This document shows positions 1 through 8,662 of a DNA stretch of 64,000 nucleotides, piece by piece (the first letter of the stretch is position 1; every line of letters starts with the position of its first letter). The stretch is from Bacillus massilinigeriensis (GTDB lineage Bacteria > Bacillota > Bacilli > Bacillales > Cytobacillaceae), in assembly GCF_900111815.1 (NCBI RefSeq), contig NZ_LT630004.1, forward strand, positions 1,029,671 to 1,093,670, given 5' to 3'. Under the pieces are notes generated by a model that had not been told where the DNA came from, did no database searches, and saw only the letters and a program-made list of their open reading frames with translations. A program made the position numbers and the translations under genes.

Positions 1-622
1 AACTGTAACAGGAAAAGTAGAGCCGGGGAAGGTGATGACGCTGGGTTTCATGCTGATCGCCTTGGGAACCGTGCTTCTTTTTATGACAACGGTTACCGCT
101 GGAGTAATTGGACTATTAGGAGTCTTTACTTATGTTGTACTTTACACTATGTGGTCCAAACGCCTGTATGTATCCAATACGATAATCGGCAGTATATCCG
201 GTGCGGTTCCTCCTCTGATTGGATGGGCCGCGGTTGACGCGAATCTTAGTTTAATGGCATGGACGCTGTTTGCCATCATGTTTGTGTGGCAACCGCCTCA
301 CTTTTATGCACTGGCAATGCGGCGAGCTGAGGAATACCGTGCAGCGGGAATCCCGATGCTTCCAGTCGTAAAAGGTTTCAAGGCTACAAAAAAATCAATT
401 GTCCTATGGGTGGCATCTCTCATGCCATTGCCATTCCTTCTTCCTGCTCTCGGTACTCCGTTCCTTGTCCTAGCAACAGCCCTTAATATTGGCTGGCTAG
501 CAATGGGATTATGGAGCTTTAGAAGTGGAGATGATATCAAGTGGGCAACCCGCATGTTTGTCTATTCATTACAATACTTGACAATCCTTTTTGTGGCTAT
601 GGTAATTGTCACAGTCATTTAA
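1..622 (+). CDS. ctaB: Protoheme IX farnesyltransferase (heme O synthase), 3' part
   Basis: The gene is cut by the left window edge; the frame is open from position 2, so the ATG/GTG codons near 32-37 are internal. CtaB is a membrane prenyltransferase of the UbiA family that attaches farnesyl to heme B to give heme O, a precursor of the heme A of the oxidase encoded downstream. The visible part carries family motifs TGKVEP, a YTMWSKR stretch, GAVPPLIGW and [17 protein letters not shown] followed by GIPMLPVV, and about five membrane segments. It sits 105 bp upstream of ctaC in the usual Bacillus order. The first Asp-rich motif lies outside the window. Confidence 0.95.
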   Translation, partial: TVTGKVEPGKVMTLGFMLIALGTVLLFMTTVTAGVIGLLGVFTYVVLYTMWSKRLYVSNTIIGSISGAVPPLIGWAAVDANLSLMAWTLFAIMFVWQPPHFYALAMRRAEEYRAAGIPMLPVVKGFKATKKSIVLWVASLMPLPFLLPALGTPFLVLATALNIGWLAMGLWSFRSGDDIKWATRMFVYSLQYLTILFVAMVIVTVI

Positions 623-641
623 TGTAATAACCATCGTTAGG

Positions 642-672
642 AAATTCTTTCTTTCAGTGACTGAAAGAATTT
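642..672. repeat. Inverted repeat between ctaB and ctaC
   Basis: Positions 649-658 and 660-669 form a perfect 10-bp inverted repeat around one base. An alternative outer pairing joins 642-650 with 664-672 (9 bp), made possible by a CTTT duplication. No run of T follows, so it is not a typical intrinsic terminator. It may be an operator or an mRNA processing or attenuation element ahead of ctaC; the function is inferred only from position. Confidence 0.5.
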
Positions 673-727
673 ATCCATTATATTTAGTACTTTTAGAATT
701 TTAAACGAAAGAGGGGTTTTTAAAGCT

Positions 728-1795
728 ATGAAACGGCTTGCAAACTGGCGTCTGCTCTTGATGTTTGCGGTTATGTCTCTATTGACGGGCTGCGGAGAAA
801 ATTATCTTTCTGCACTAAAGCCTGCCGGTGAGGTAGCGCAAATGCAGTATGACCTGATGAAGCTAAGCACAGCAATCATGGTGGGAGTAATTGCTGTTGT
901 GACAATCATCTTTATTATCGTGGTATTTCGATTCCGCAGAAAAAGCAACGACGAAATGCCAAAACAAGTGGAGGGGAGCCATACACTGGAAATCATTTGG
1001 ACAGTTATTCCAATCCTTTTGCTTTTAGTATTGGCAGTCCCTACTGTTGCAGCAACATTTAAACTTGCTGATGTGTCTCCAATGGAGAAGAAAAACAAAG
1101 ACGGCAAAACAGATGCACTTGTTGTCAATGTACGCTCCAATCTCTATTGGTGGGAATTTGAATATCCAGACGAAAAAATCGTTACAAGTCAAGACCTCGT
1201 AGTCCCGACAGATGAAAAGGTTTACTTTAACCTGAAAGCATCAGATGTTAAGCACTCCTTCTGGATTCCAGCAGCAGGCGGAAAGATGGATACAAACACA
1301 GACAATATTAATAAGTTCTGGCTTAAATTCGATTCCAAGTCTGCGGAAAAAGCAGAAAACGTCTTCTATGGAAAATGTGCAGAGCTTTGCGGTCCTTCCC
1401 ATGCATTGATGGATTTCAAAGTAAAAACCGTATCCCGTGAAGAATTTGATAAATGGGTGAAGGATATGCAGGAAGTGAAGAAGCCTGCAAAACCTGAAAC
1501 AGCTAAAGCTCAAGCAGGTCAAGAAGTTTTCAATAAGAGCTGCATTGGCTGTCACGCTGTAACTCCAGCAAACAGTACACCTGAAAAAGCTAGGGTAGGT
1601 CCAAACCTTTCCAACTTTGGAGAGCGGGAACGCGTTGCCGGTATCCTAGAACACAACAAAGAGAATGTTGAGAAATGGATCAAAGATCCGGAATCATATA
1701 AGCCGGGAAATAAAATGACCGGTAAATACAACCTCAGCGACGAGGAAATTGATGCTGTCTCTGAATACCTAATGGGCCTTAAGGTTCAGGAATAA
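728..1795 (+). CDS. ctaC: Cytochrome c oxidase subunit II with fused cytochrome c domain (caa3 type)
   Basis: This 355-residue lipoprotein receives electrons from cytochrome c and passes them through CuA to subunit I. The signal peptide ends in a lipobox LLTGC with Cys22 as the lipidated residue. Two membrane helices lie at about 47-67 and 89-110. The outer cupredoxin domain has CuA ligands His176, Cys217, Glu219, Cys221, His225 and Met228. The C-terminal cytochrome c domain has the heme motif CIGCH at 272-276 and a likely axial Met330, which marks it as caa3 type. GAGGGG lies 11 bases before the ATG. It begins the ctaCDEF operon. Confidence 0.97.
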   Translation: MKRLANWRLLLMFAVMSLLTGCGENYLSALKPAGEVAQMQYDLMKLSTAIMVGVIAVVTIIFIIVVFRFRRKSNDEMPKQVEGSHTLEIIWTVIPILLLLVLAVPTVAATFKLADVSPMEKKNKDGKTDALVVNVRSNLYWWEFEYPDEKIVTSQDLVVPTDEKVYFNLKASDVKHSFWIPAAGGKMDTNTDNINKFWLKFDSKSAEKAENVFYGKCAELCGPSHALMDFKVKTVSREEFDKWVKDMQEVKKPAKPETAKAQAGQEVFNKSCIGCHAVTPANSTPEKARVGPNLSNFGERERVAGILEHNKENVEKWIKDPESYKPGNKMTGKYNLSDEEIDAVSEYLMGLKVQE

Positions 1796-1825
1796 TTGTA
1801 ACACGATGGAAAGGGAGGTAAAACT

Positions 1826-3694
1826 GTGAGTACCTACGCTCAAAAGAAAGGGTTTGGCGCGACAATATGGGACTACTTAACGACAGTCGACCATAAAAAA
1901 ATCGCGATCCTTTATTTGATAGCTGGAGGAATTTTTTTCATCCTTGGTGGATTGGAAGCAGTGTTCATCCGTATCCAGCTAGCTGTACCTGATAACAACT
2001 TTGTCACTGCAGGACAATATAATGAAATTTTGACGATGCACGGAACAACGATGATTTTCCTTGCAGCGATGCCATTATTGTTTGCATTCATGAATGCAAT
2101 TATGCCATTGCAAATCGGGGCGCGTGACGTTGCGTTCCCATTCCTAAACTCACTTGGATTTTGGCTGTTCTTCTTCGGGGGGCTTTTTCTAAACCTTTCT
2201 TGGTTCCTAGACGGCGCGCCTGATGCTGGATGGACATCTTATGCATCGCTATCGCTTGACTCAGCCGGACATGGCATTGACTTTTATGCACTTGGACTTC
2301 AAATATCGGGAGCGGGTACATTGATCGGCGGGATTAATTTCCTTGTTACGATCATTAACATGCGTGCCCCAGGTATGACTTACATGCGTATGCCATTGTT
2401 TACATGGTCAACTTTTGTTGCTTCGGCATTGATCTTGTTTGCTTTTCCTCCATTAACTATCGGCTTGTTCTTCTTAATTTTCGATAGAATGTTTGGCTCT
2501 AATTTCTTTGATCCAACAATGGGAGGAAACACAATCCTATGGGAGCACCTATTCTGGATTTTCGGTCACCCGGAAGTTTATATTCTGATTCTCCCTGCAT
2601 TTGGAATTTTCTCTGAAATTTTCGCTACTTTCTCAAGGAAGCGTCTATTCGGATACTCTTCCATGGTATTTGCAACTGTTTTGATCGGTTTCCTTGGATT
2701 CATGGTTTGGGCTCACCATATGTTCACAACTGGAATGGGGCCTGTTGCAAACGCCATTTTTGCTGTTGCAACGATGGCAATTGCCGTTCCAACAGGTATA
2801 AAAATCTTCAACTGGCTATTCACAATGTGGGGTGGAAGTATTAAATTCACCACTCCAATGCTATGGGCTGTTGCTTTCATTCCATCATTTGTTGCTGGTG
2901 GGGTAACAGGTATAATGCTAGCAACAGCAGCCGCTGACTACCAGTATCATGACAGTTACTTTGTTGTTGCTCACTTCCACTATGTTATTGTTGGCGGTGT
3001 AGTATTTGCCCTTTTGGCAGGAACGCATTTCTATTGGCCAAAAATGTTTGGTACAATGCTTAATGAATTTCTGGGCAAAATAACATTCTGGCTGTTCTTG
3101 ATTGGTTTCCATTTAACCTTCTTCATCCAGCATTTCCTAGGTTTGATGGGTATGCCAAGACGGATCTTTACATTCCTGAAAGGCCAAGGGCTCGAGACTG
3201 GAAACATGATTAGTACAGTAGGCGCCATTTTTATGTCGATTGCTGTGATTGTCTTGTTGATTAACATTGTCATTACAAGTGTCAAGAATGAAAAAGTAGG
3301 AAATGATCCATGGGAAGATGGACGTACGCTTGAATGGGCGCTTCCATCACCGCCACCATTTTATAACTTCAAGCAGCTTCCGCTCGTACGCGGTCTAGAT
3401 GCTTACTGGATTGAAAAAATGGAAGGCAAGCAAGGAATGACTCCTGCGGAACCACTTGGAGACATCCATATGCCGAACAATTCTATCATTCCGGTTATTA
3501 TGTCTATTGGCTTGTTTATCGCTGCTTTTGGTGCAATGTACCATAACGAGCATTCATGGGGCATACCAGTATTGATCGGTGGCATGCTGATCACTTTGCT
3601 GTCGATGTTCTTCCGCTCTGTGAAGGATGACCACGGTTTCCATATCCATAAAGAAGATTTGCTTGAAGATGAAGATAAAGGGGGTAAGGCATGA
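1826..3694 (+). CDS. ctaD: Cytochrome c oxidase subunit I
   Basis: This is the catalytic 622-residue heme-copper subunit with 12 or more membrane helices. It reduces oxygen to water and pumps protons. Visible ligands are His72 and His385 for the low-spin heme, His383 for the high-spin heme, and His248, His297 and His298 for CuB. Tyr252, four residues after His248, is the residue that is cross-linked in A-type oxidases. The start is GTG, preceded by AAGGGAGGT at a good distance. It overlaps ctaE by 4 bases (ATGA), suggesting coupled translation. Confidence 0.97.
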   Translation: MSTYAQKKGFGATIWDYLTTVDHKKIAILYLIAGGIFFILGGLEAVFIRIQLAVPDNNFVTAGQYNEILTMHGTTMIFLAAMPLLFAFMNAIMPLQIGARDVAFPFLNSLGFWLFFFGGLFLNLSWFLDGAPDAGWTSYASLSLDSAGHGIDFYALGLQISGAGTLIGGINFLVTIINMRAPGMTYMRMPLFTWSTFVASALILFAFPPLTIGLFFLIFDRMFGSNFFDPTMGGNTILWEHLFWIFGHPEVYILILPAFGIFSEIFATFSRKRLFGYSSMVFATVLIGFLGFMVWAHHMFTTGMGPVANAIFAVATMAIAVPTGIKIFNWLFTMWGGSIKFTTPMLWAVAFIPSFVAGGVTGIMLATAAADYQYHDSYFVVAHFHYVIVGGVVFALLAGTHFYWPKMFGTMLNEFLGKITFWLFLIGFHLTFFIQHFLGLMGMPRRIFTFLKGQGLETGNMISTVGAIFMSIAVIVLLINIVITSVKNEKVGNDPWEDGRTLEWALPSPPPFYNFKQLPLVRGLDAYWIEKMEGKQGMTPAEPLGDIHMPNNSIIPVIMSIGLFIAAFGAMYHNEHSWGIPVLIGGMLITLLSMFFRSVKDDHGFHIHKEDLLEDEDKGGKA

Positions 3695-4323
3695 TGCACG
3701 CAGAGGAAAAATTCACGCATGAAACATGGCCTGCTTCACCTGAAAGGGCTACCCTCGAAGCGAAAAACAAGTTTTTAGGTTTCTGGCTATTCCTTGGCGG
3801 AGAGACCGTATTGTTTGCTTCCCTTTTTGCAACATACTTGGCATTAAAAGATAAGGTGCCAAATGCAGAACAGGCGCTTGCAAAAGATTTGTTTGAGCTT
3901 CCACTTGTATTTATCATGACAATGCTGTTACTGACGAGTTCTTTGACTAGTGTTTACGCAATGTATCATATGAAGAACTTCCATTTTAAGAAAATGCAGT
4001 TATGGCTGGGAATTACTGTCCTATTGGGTCTAGCTTTCCTTGGTTTTGAAATCTATGAGTTCAACCACTATGTACATGAGTTCCATCATACCTTCTCTAG
4101 CAGTGCTTTCGGATCAGCTTTCTATACGCTTGTTGGGTTCCACGGTGCCCACGTTGCACTTGGCCTATTGTGGATTACAACATTGATGGTAAGAAACGCA
4201 AGGCGCGGACTCAGCTTGTACAATGCACCTAAATTTTATGTTGCAAGCCTTTACTGGCACTTCATTGATGTTGTATGGGTGTTCATCTTTACGGTTGTAT
4301 ACTTAATGGGAATGGTGGGATAA
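3691..4323 (+). CDS. ctaE: Cytochrome c oxidase subunit III
   Basis: This 210-residue membrane protein (five helices) is the structural subunit III of the caa3 oxidase. The family signature GFHGAHVALGLLW and the closing YWHFIDVVWVFIF stretch are visible. The ATG overlaps the ctaD stop as ATGA and uses the GGGGG box inside the end of ctaD. A second in-frame ATG follows directly at 3694, so the start could be one codon later. It lies in the ctaCDEF operon, 4 bases before ctaF. Confidence 0.96.
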   Translation: MMHAEEKFTHETWPASPERATLEAKNKFLGFWLFLGGETVLFASLFATYLALKDKVPNAEQALAKDLFELPLVFIMTMLLLTSSLTSVYAMYHMKNFHFKKMQLWLGITVLLGLAFLGFEIYEFNHYVHEFHHTFSSSAFGSAFYTLVGFHGAHVALGLLWITTLMVRNARRGLSLYNAPKFYVASLYWHFIDVVWVFIFTVVYLMGMVG

Positions 4324-4327
4324 ACTG

Positions 4328-4663
4328 ATGGCAAATCAACAACCAACTTCAGGAAACCCAAGAGTCGATATTGCTTACAGAAAGAAAAAAAATGCGGAAG
4401 AGATGAGGCACCAAGTCATTACTTTCGCTCTCATGATCTTCCTGACACTTGTAGCATTTGCAGCAGTCGGTTATGCTGACTTTTCGGGCTGGTTCGTCGT
4501 TCCGTTCATCCTACTGCTTGCAATTGTACAGGTAATCTTTCAGCTTTATTATTTCATGCATATGAGTCATAAGGGGCATGAGAATCCACAGCTTTTCCTT
4601 TTCACTGGTGTACTGGTTGGAGCTGTTACGATTCTTGCCTTCATGACTGTAATTTGGTGGTAA
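4328..4663 (+). CDS. ctaF: Cytochrome c oxidase subunit IV
   Basis: This 111-residue protein belongs to the prokaryotic cytochrome c oxidase subunit IV (COX4) family. It has a charged N-terminus and three predicted membrane helices, with the family stretch QLYYFMHMSHKG between the second and third. It is the last gene of the ctaCDEF operon and is followed by a strong intrinsic terminator. Its role is structural or stabilising for the oxidase; the assignment rests on motif, size and position. Confidence 0.93.
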   Translation: MANQQPTSGNPRVDIAYRKKKNAEEMRHQVITFALMIFLTLVAFAAVGYADFSGWFVVPFILLLAIVQVIFQLYYFMHMSHKGHENPQLFLFTGVLVGAVTILAFMTVIWW

Positions 4664-4673
4664 TAAACTGTAG

Positions 4674-4702
4674 AAAAAACCGGCTAATTCAGCCGGTTTT
4701 TT
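4674..4702 (+). terminator. Rho-independent terminator after ctaF
   Basis: A 12-bp stem (4674-4685 with 4691-4702) around a 5-base loop, CCGGCT/AGCCGG at its core, ends in a run of six T. It closes the cta oxidase operon before the separately promoted ctaG. Confidence 0.92.
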
Positions 4703-4758
4703 CTATGGATATTACTTTTGAGGGCAGGATTTATAGATAATGGAAGAAAGCAGTTTCT

Positions 4759-4787
4759 TTGCCGCGGTATATAAGTAAGGTTATAAT
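4759..4787 (+). promoter_or_regulatory. Candidate SigA promoter of ctaG
   Basis: TTGCCG at 4759-4764 and a perfect TATAAT at 4782-4787 are separated by 17 bases, 40 bp before the ctaG start and directly after the ctaF terminator. The placement fits separate transcription of ctaG. Confidence 0.65.
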
Positions 4788-4827
4788 GAATCTATAGTTT
4801 TGCATTTTATGATGGGGTGATGGTTAC

Positions 4828-5724
4828 ATGTTTTCACTTGATATGTTCGGCTTCCGTGCACTTTGGAGCCCCTTTTACTTTCTAACGCTAGCTGCAATCC
4901 TTGTTGCATATTATTTAATCGGTTATAAATACTATTCCCGCTTCAACGGAGAAAAAACGACAGGTAAACAAGCAGCCTTTTTTACCATTGGAATTATAAC
5001 GCTTTACATTATTAAAGGGTCACCGCTTGACTTGCTGGGGCATATCGCTTTTTATGCCCATATGATACAGATGGCTTTTCTTTATCTTGTAATACCGCCT
5101 TTGTTCATTTTCGGTATACCACATTGGGTATGGAGAAGAGTCCTTCAATTACCAATTATGAAGCCTGTATTTACATTCCTTACAAGACCACTCATTGCAC
5201 TTATTGTTTTCAATGGTATGTTCTCTTTTTATCATATACCGCTTGTCTTTGACGTTATTAAAACGAATATGTGGTACCATGCGGGCTACACTTCTATCCT
5301 GTTTGTTTTTGCAATTGCCATGTGGTGGCCGCTGATTAACGAACTCGAAGAGTATGAAACCATTTCAGGAATTATAAAGGTAGGCTATATTTTTGCAGAT
5401 GGGATTCTCATTACTCCTGCATGTGCTTTAATTATTTTTGCTGATAGCCCAATGTATGCAACGTTCTCCGATCCACAGGCGTGGGCGCAGGCAATGGAGC
5501 TTTGTGTTCCCGCCGCTACGCTTGCCGGGCTGAATTTAAGCGGACCAGAAATGTTTACCTCGCTGTCACTTATTGATGATCAGCAGCTTGGTGGAGTCCT
5601 TATGAAAATTATCCAGGAAATTGTTTACTTAATATTCCTTGCCCATACCCTTTTCAGCTGGTTCCGCTCAGAACAAAAGGTCGACGCGCTGCCAAATGCA
5701 ATTGAACCTAGAACAGCAGAGTAA
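4828..5724 (+). CDS. ctaG: Cytochrome c oxidase assembly factor CtaG (Caa3_CtaG family)
   Basis: This 298-residue polytopic membrane protein of the Caa3_CtaG family is needed for active cytochrome caa3 in B. subtilis, probably in CuB insertion. About seven helices are visible; His-containing loops such as GHIAFYAHMIQMAFLY and MWYHAGYTS are typical. GGGGTGATGG precedes the ATG. It follows the oxidase operon but has its own promoter. It is unrelated to the Cox11-type CtaG of proteobacteria despite the shared name. Confidence 0.93.
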   Translation: MFSLDMFGFRALWSPFYFLTLAAILVAYYLIGYKYYSRFNGEKTTGKQAAFFTIGIITLYIIKGSPLDLLGHIAFYAHMIQMAFLYLVIPPLFIFGIPHWVWRRVLQLPIMKPVFTFLTRPLIALIVFNGMFSFYHIPLVFDVIKTNMWYHAGYTSILFVFAIAMWWPLINELEEYETISGIIKVGYIFADGILITPACALIIFADSPMYATFSDPQAWAQAMELCVPAATLAGLNLSGPEMFTSLSLIDDQQLGGVLMKIIQEIVYLIFLAHTLFSWFRSEQKVDALPNAIEPRTAE

Positions 5725-5746
5725 GAGAGGGAAGTTTCTAAGAGAA

Positions 5747-5771
5747 GGTTTTCCTTCTAAGGAGGAAAACC
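5747..5771 (+). terminator. Possible weak terminator after ctaG
   Basis: A 9-bp stem pairs 5747-5755 with 5763-5771 around a 7-base loop and is followed by CCTTTTACTTT. The T run is short, so the strength is uncertain. It lies between the ctaG stop and the promoter of the next gene. Confidence 0.45.
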
Positions 5772-5793
5772 CTTTTACTTTGCCTGTCCAAGA

Positions 5794-5822
5794 TTGAAAA
5801 ATAACCTGCTGTCTAATACAAT
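5794..5822 (+). promoter_or_regulatory. SigA promoter of yozB/ctaM
   Basis: TTGAAA at 5794-5799, a 17-base spacer and TACAAT at 5817-5822 form a good vegetative promoter 36 bp before the start codon. Confidence 0.75.
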
Positions 5823-5857
5823 GGAGATGGGAGAAAAAAGAGAGAGAGGTATAGAAA

Positions 5858-6322
5858 ATGACTGATTTGCCAATACTACCAACAATAAGTACGACGTTTA
5901 TCGTTTTAAGTGCCATTTGGGTTGCTATCGGATGGGTACAGATTGCCAAAGGGAAAGTGGAAAAACACAAACGTACTATGATTACCGCAGCGGTTTTCGC
6001 GGTTATTTTCTTTGTTATTTATGCAACTAGGACAGTATTTATCGGAAATACTGCTTTTGGCGGTCCTGATGATATCAAAATCTACTATACAGTGTTTTTA
6101 ATTTTCCATATAACTCTTGCAACAGTCGGTGCCGTTATGGGAATACTGTCATTGGTCAGCGGTTTTAAAAATAATCTTGATAAGCATCGCAAGCTTGGTC
6201 CTTTTACTAGCACCATTTGGTTCTGTACTGGAATTACCGGTGTTGCCGTTTATTTGCTTTTGTATGTATTTTATAAAGGTGGAGAAACCACTTCTGTTAT
6301 CAAAGCAATTCTTGGAAGCTAA
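5858..6322 (+). CDS. yozB: DUF420 membrane protein, oxidase maturation factor YozB/CtaM
   Basis: This 154-residue protein with four predicted membrane helices matches the DUF420 family. Members called CtaM in Staphylococcus and YozB in B. subtilis are required for a functional heme A-containing oxidase. The conserved pattern includes KHKRTMITA after the first helix, FHITLA, and KHRKLGPFT before the last helix. Its position right after ctaG fits an oxidase assembly role. It has its own promoter and ends at a bidirectional terminator shared with the converging gene. The family call is firm; the molecular function is not known to me. Confidence 0.85.
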   Translation: MTDLPILPTISTTFIVLSAIWVAIGWVQIAKGKVEKHKRTMITAAVFAVIFFVIYATRTVFIGNTAFGGPDDIKIYYTVFLIFHITLATVGAVMGILSLVSGFKNNLDKHRKLGPFTSTIWFCTGITGVAVYLLLYVFYKGGETTSVIKAILGS

Positions 6323-6348
6323 ATTAGAGAGTTTGTTGAAAGTTTACT

Positions 6349-6393
6349 AAAAATATAACTGGACATGCTATTGGCATGTCCAGTTATATTTTT
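6349..6393. terminator. Bidirectional terminator between convergent genes
   Basis: A perfect 20-bp stem pairs 6349-6368 with 6374-6393 around a 5-base loop. A-rich and T-rich ends allow it to work in both directions. The TAA stop of the minus-strand gene (6384-6386) lies inside the stem. Confidence 0.95.
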
Positions 6394-7442
6394 ATATTTA
6401 ATTTAAATAAGCCTGCCTCACGAGCTGTCTGAAAAATAATTAGAAGCATTGGTCCAATTAGGAATCCCCATAGCCCGAGTATCTTTATACCAAGGTACAT
6501 ACTTACAAGTGTTGCGAGTGGAGATAAACCTATTTGGGCTCCCATTAGTTTTGGTTCGATTGTTCTTCTAATAATAAGCAAGACAGCAGCTAGTATGGAT
6601 AACTTTATCCCTAGTGCGAAGCTTCCAGACAGTAAATGGAATAGGGCCCAAGGACCGAGAATGACAATGGAGCCAATAATCGGAATAAAGTCGATAACCC
6701 AGATGATTACGGAAATAAAAAATGCAGTCTTTGGGACAATGAAGGAAAGGCTAATAAAAGAGATCGCGAAAATGATGAGGCTAACCAAAAACTGCGCTTT
6801 AATAAAACCGTAAAGAACCCTCGAAAGCCTTGTATTCATTAACTTTGCCCGTTCCGCTGTGGATATTTTCAAATGGCTTAAAGCTGCGTGACGTAGCCTT
6901 GGTAAATCGAGCAGAAATAGGAACAAGGCAATCATATATACTAAAAAGCTGATAAAATAACTGGGGATATTGGTTAACCAAATTTTTAAATTGTTAATGT
7001 TTAAGTATTCCAGCAGTCCATCTCTAATATTTTCAAGGAATTGCCCGGTCCGGTTATTAATTTCCTGAACAACTTCTTTAGGCATCTCTTTTGCAACATT
7101 TACGAATTTATCTTGGACATCTGACCAGACAGCGGTCATTTCGTTAATTTGGTCTGGGGCATGCAAAGCAAAATTAATCGATTCTGAAATGAGCCTTGTT
7201 GCAAGATAAGATCCGAGACCGCCGATGATGAGGATAAAAGAAGTAAAGACAATCAAAACAGAGATTTTGCGGCCCAACTTAAATCGATTCTGAAAGAAGC
7301 GGACTGCCGGCTCCAATAATATGGCAGTTAGGAGAGCGACAGCTAGCGGAACTGAGACAGGCAGGATGATATATAGGAATAGCGCCGCAGCGGTCAATCC
7401 AGCTATCAGTGTAATGGTTTTTCTATTTATATACTTCCTCAA
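6384..7442 (-). CDS. AI-2E family transporter, YtvI-like membrane protein
   Basis: This 352-residue protein of the AI-2E/UPF0118 permease family has about eight membrane helices and a central hydrophilic segment at about 95-155. The C-terminal signature is visible: IIWVIDFIPIIGSIVILGPW, then RRTIEPKLMGAQIGLSP. It most resembles the branch containing the sporulation membrane protein YtvI, but the substrate is unknown and I do not claim orthology. The start is TTG at 7440-7442, supported by AGGAG about nine bases upstream. It is on the strand opposite to its neighbours and not part of the B. subtilis order here, so it is probably a lineage-specific insertion. Confidence 0.8.
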   Translation of the reverse strand: MRKYINRKTITLIAGLTAAALFLYIILPVSVPLAVALLTAILLEPAVRFFQNRFKLGRKISVLIVFTSFILIIGGLGSYLATRLISESINFALHAPDQINEMTAVWSDVQDKFVNVAKEMPKEVVQEINNRTGQFLENIRDGLLEYLNINNLKIWLTNIPSYFISFLVYMIALFLFLLDLPRLRHAALSHLKISTAERAKLMNTRLSRVLYGFIKAQFLVSLIIFAISFISLSFIVPKTAFFISVIIWVIDFIPIIGSIVILGPWALFHLLSGSFALGIKLSILAAVLLIIRRTIEPKLMGAQIGLSPLATLVSMYLGIKILGLWGFLIGPMLLIIFQTAREAGLFKLNIKI

Positions 7443-7486
7443 TTCGTCCAGCTCCTATCCTGTCTCCTATTACAAATGATGAAGAG

Positions 7487-7513
7487 AAAAGGCGCATGCA
7501 GCCATGCGCCTTT
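7487..7513 (-). terminator. Terminator after ylbA (minus strand)
   Basis: An 11-bp perfect stem with GGCGCATG/CATGCGCC core and a 4-base loop (7488-7498 with 7503-7513) is followed on the minus strand by TTTTCTCTT. It separates ylbA from the YtvI-like gene. Confidence 0.85.
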
Positions 7514-7517
7514 GTCA

Positions 7518-7877
7518 TTACAATGCGTATTTTTCTACTTCAGTTTTAATGGATGCAAGCAGTTTTTCACATTGGCTTACAAGGGATTTAGGGAAGTCTT
7601 CCCCTTCTCCGTATTCTACGCCATGCGGATAATAGTGTTTTCCAAGAAGTGGATCAATCAGCTTTATGACTGCATGATTGGAATCTACTTCTCCCTCCGT
7701 AACATAACCTTGGATTCGAAGGTAGAATGTTCCGTCCTTCAATTCGAATTTCCTGTCGAAGGTTACTCTGTCATAATCCCATTGCCCTTCCCGCACCAAA
7801 CCGTGTTCATTCATTGTGACATCAAGTCTTTGCAGTTCGACTGTAAGGTTCTCCAGTCCGGTTTTCTCAAATCTCAT
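7518..7877 (-). CDS. ylbA: YugN-like family protein YlbA
   Basis: This 119-residue soluble protein matches the YugN-like family represented in B. subtilis by YlbA (about the same length); its function is unknown. I chose the ATG at 7875-7877 (MRFEKTGLEN) because AGGAGGGG lies just upstream of it; an 11-codon extension would swallow that site. The protein has alternating beta-strand patterns and no membrane segment. It is divergent from ylbB, with about 220 bp of shared upstream DNA. Confidence 0.8.
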   Translation of the reverse strand: MRFEKTGLENLTVELQRLDVTMNEHGLVREGQWDYDRVTFDRKFELKDGTFYLRIQGYVTEGEVDSNHAVIKLIDPLLGKHYYPHGVEYGEGEDFPKSLVSQCEKLLASIKTEVEKYAL

Positions 7878-8003
7878 CCTAACCCCTCCTAAAAACACAA
7901 TAAGCAACAATCAAAATGTTGATATCTCAGTATCAATAATAGTAAAAAAACATTGAAGTTGCAATGAATAAACGATAATACGACTGAAAAACAATGAATT
8001 TTA

Positions 8004-8034
8004 TGAAATCGTACTTAATATCTTCCCATACGTA
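8004..8034 (+). promoter_or_regulatory. Candidate forespore SigG promoter of ylbB
   Basis: TGAAAT at 8004-8009 and CATACGTA at 8027-8034 are separated by 17 bases, close to the SigG consensus TGAATA and CATACTA. It lies about 60 bp before ylbB. From memory, ylbB and ylbC belong to the SigG regulon in B. subtilis, which fits, but the match is imperfect. Confidence 0.5.
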
Positions 8035-8095
8035 TAAATCACTGGTTTAGAGAAAAGCTATCACGAGTAAATAAAAAAACCAGGAGGGATACTCG

Positions 8096-8524
8096 TTGGA
8101 AAAGGTTAGTGATTTGATGACTGCCTCCGTTGAAACATGTTCGCTTCTCGACAATGTTTTTGAAGTGGCTGTCAAGATGAGAGAACATAATGTTGGTTGC
8201 ATTCCAATTGTAGATGGAGAGAACCTTGTAGGATTGATGACTGACAGAGATATCGTGATAAGAGGTGTAGCGGAAAAACGACCACCTTCTTCAAAAGTGG
8301 AGGAGCTTATGACAGGAGCGATTATCTCCATATCTCCTGACGCTTCTACAGAAGAAGCCGCAAAAATGATGGCAAAGCATCAAATTCGCCGTCTTCCAGT
8401 TGTTGATAATGGGAAGCTTATAGGCATTGTTGCGTTGGGGGATTTGGCTATAGATCAAAAGACCGATAATCAGGCGAAGCAGGCTCTGACAAACATCTCA
8501 GAACAAAGCCATCCCCTACAATAA
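8096..8524 (+). CDS. ylbB: CBS domain pair protein YlbB
   Basis: This 142-residue protein is made of two CBS domains, at about 3-60 and 67-122. The typical turns GCIPIVDGENLVGLMTDRDI and RRLPVVDNGKLIGIVALGDL are visible. CBS pairs bind adenosyl nucleotides and act as sensors; the partner here is unknown. The start is TTG with GGAGGG nearby, and no ATG fits as well. A terminator follows, so ylbB is probably a single-gene transcript. Confidence 0.9.
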   Translation: MEKVSDLMTASVETCSLLDNVFEVAVKMREHNVGCIPIVDGENLVGLMTDRDIVIRGVAEKRPPSSKVEELMTGAIISISPDASTEEAAKMMAKHQIRRLPVVDNGKLIGIVALGDLAIDQKTDNQAKQALTNISEQSHPLQ

Positions 8525-8525
8525 T

Positions 8526-8549
8526 AAAAGGGTGCTCCGGCACCTTTTT
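8526..8549 (+). terminator. Terminator after ylbB
   Basis: A short stem pairs 8526-8535 with 8540-8549 around TCCG, includes one G-U pair, and ends in a T run. It directly follows the ylbB stop. Confidence 0.75.
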
Positions 8550-8662
8550 ACGATTTTTCAGCTTCATACCGTCACTATCATATGTTGCCGAGGGAATGCT
8601 ATAATAATATATAGTGGTGTTACATATAATGATAGAAATAGTGCTAGAGAGAAGGTGAGTAT

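Noticed and set aside
7476-7892. Plus-strand frame opposite ylbA
   Set aside because: It is antisense to ylbA, starts in the ylbA terminator and has no ribosome binding site or family resemblance.
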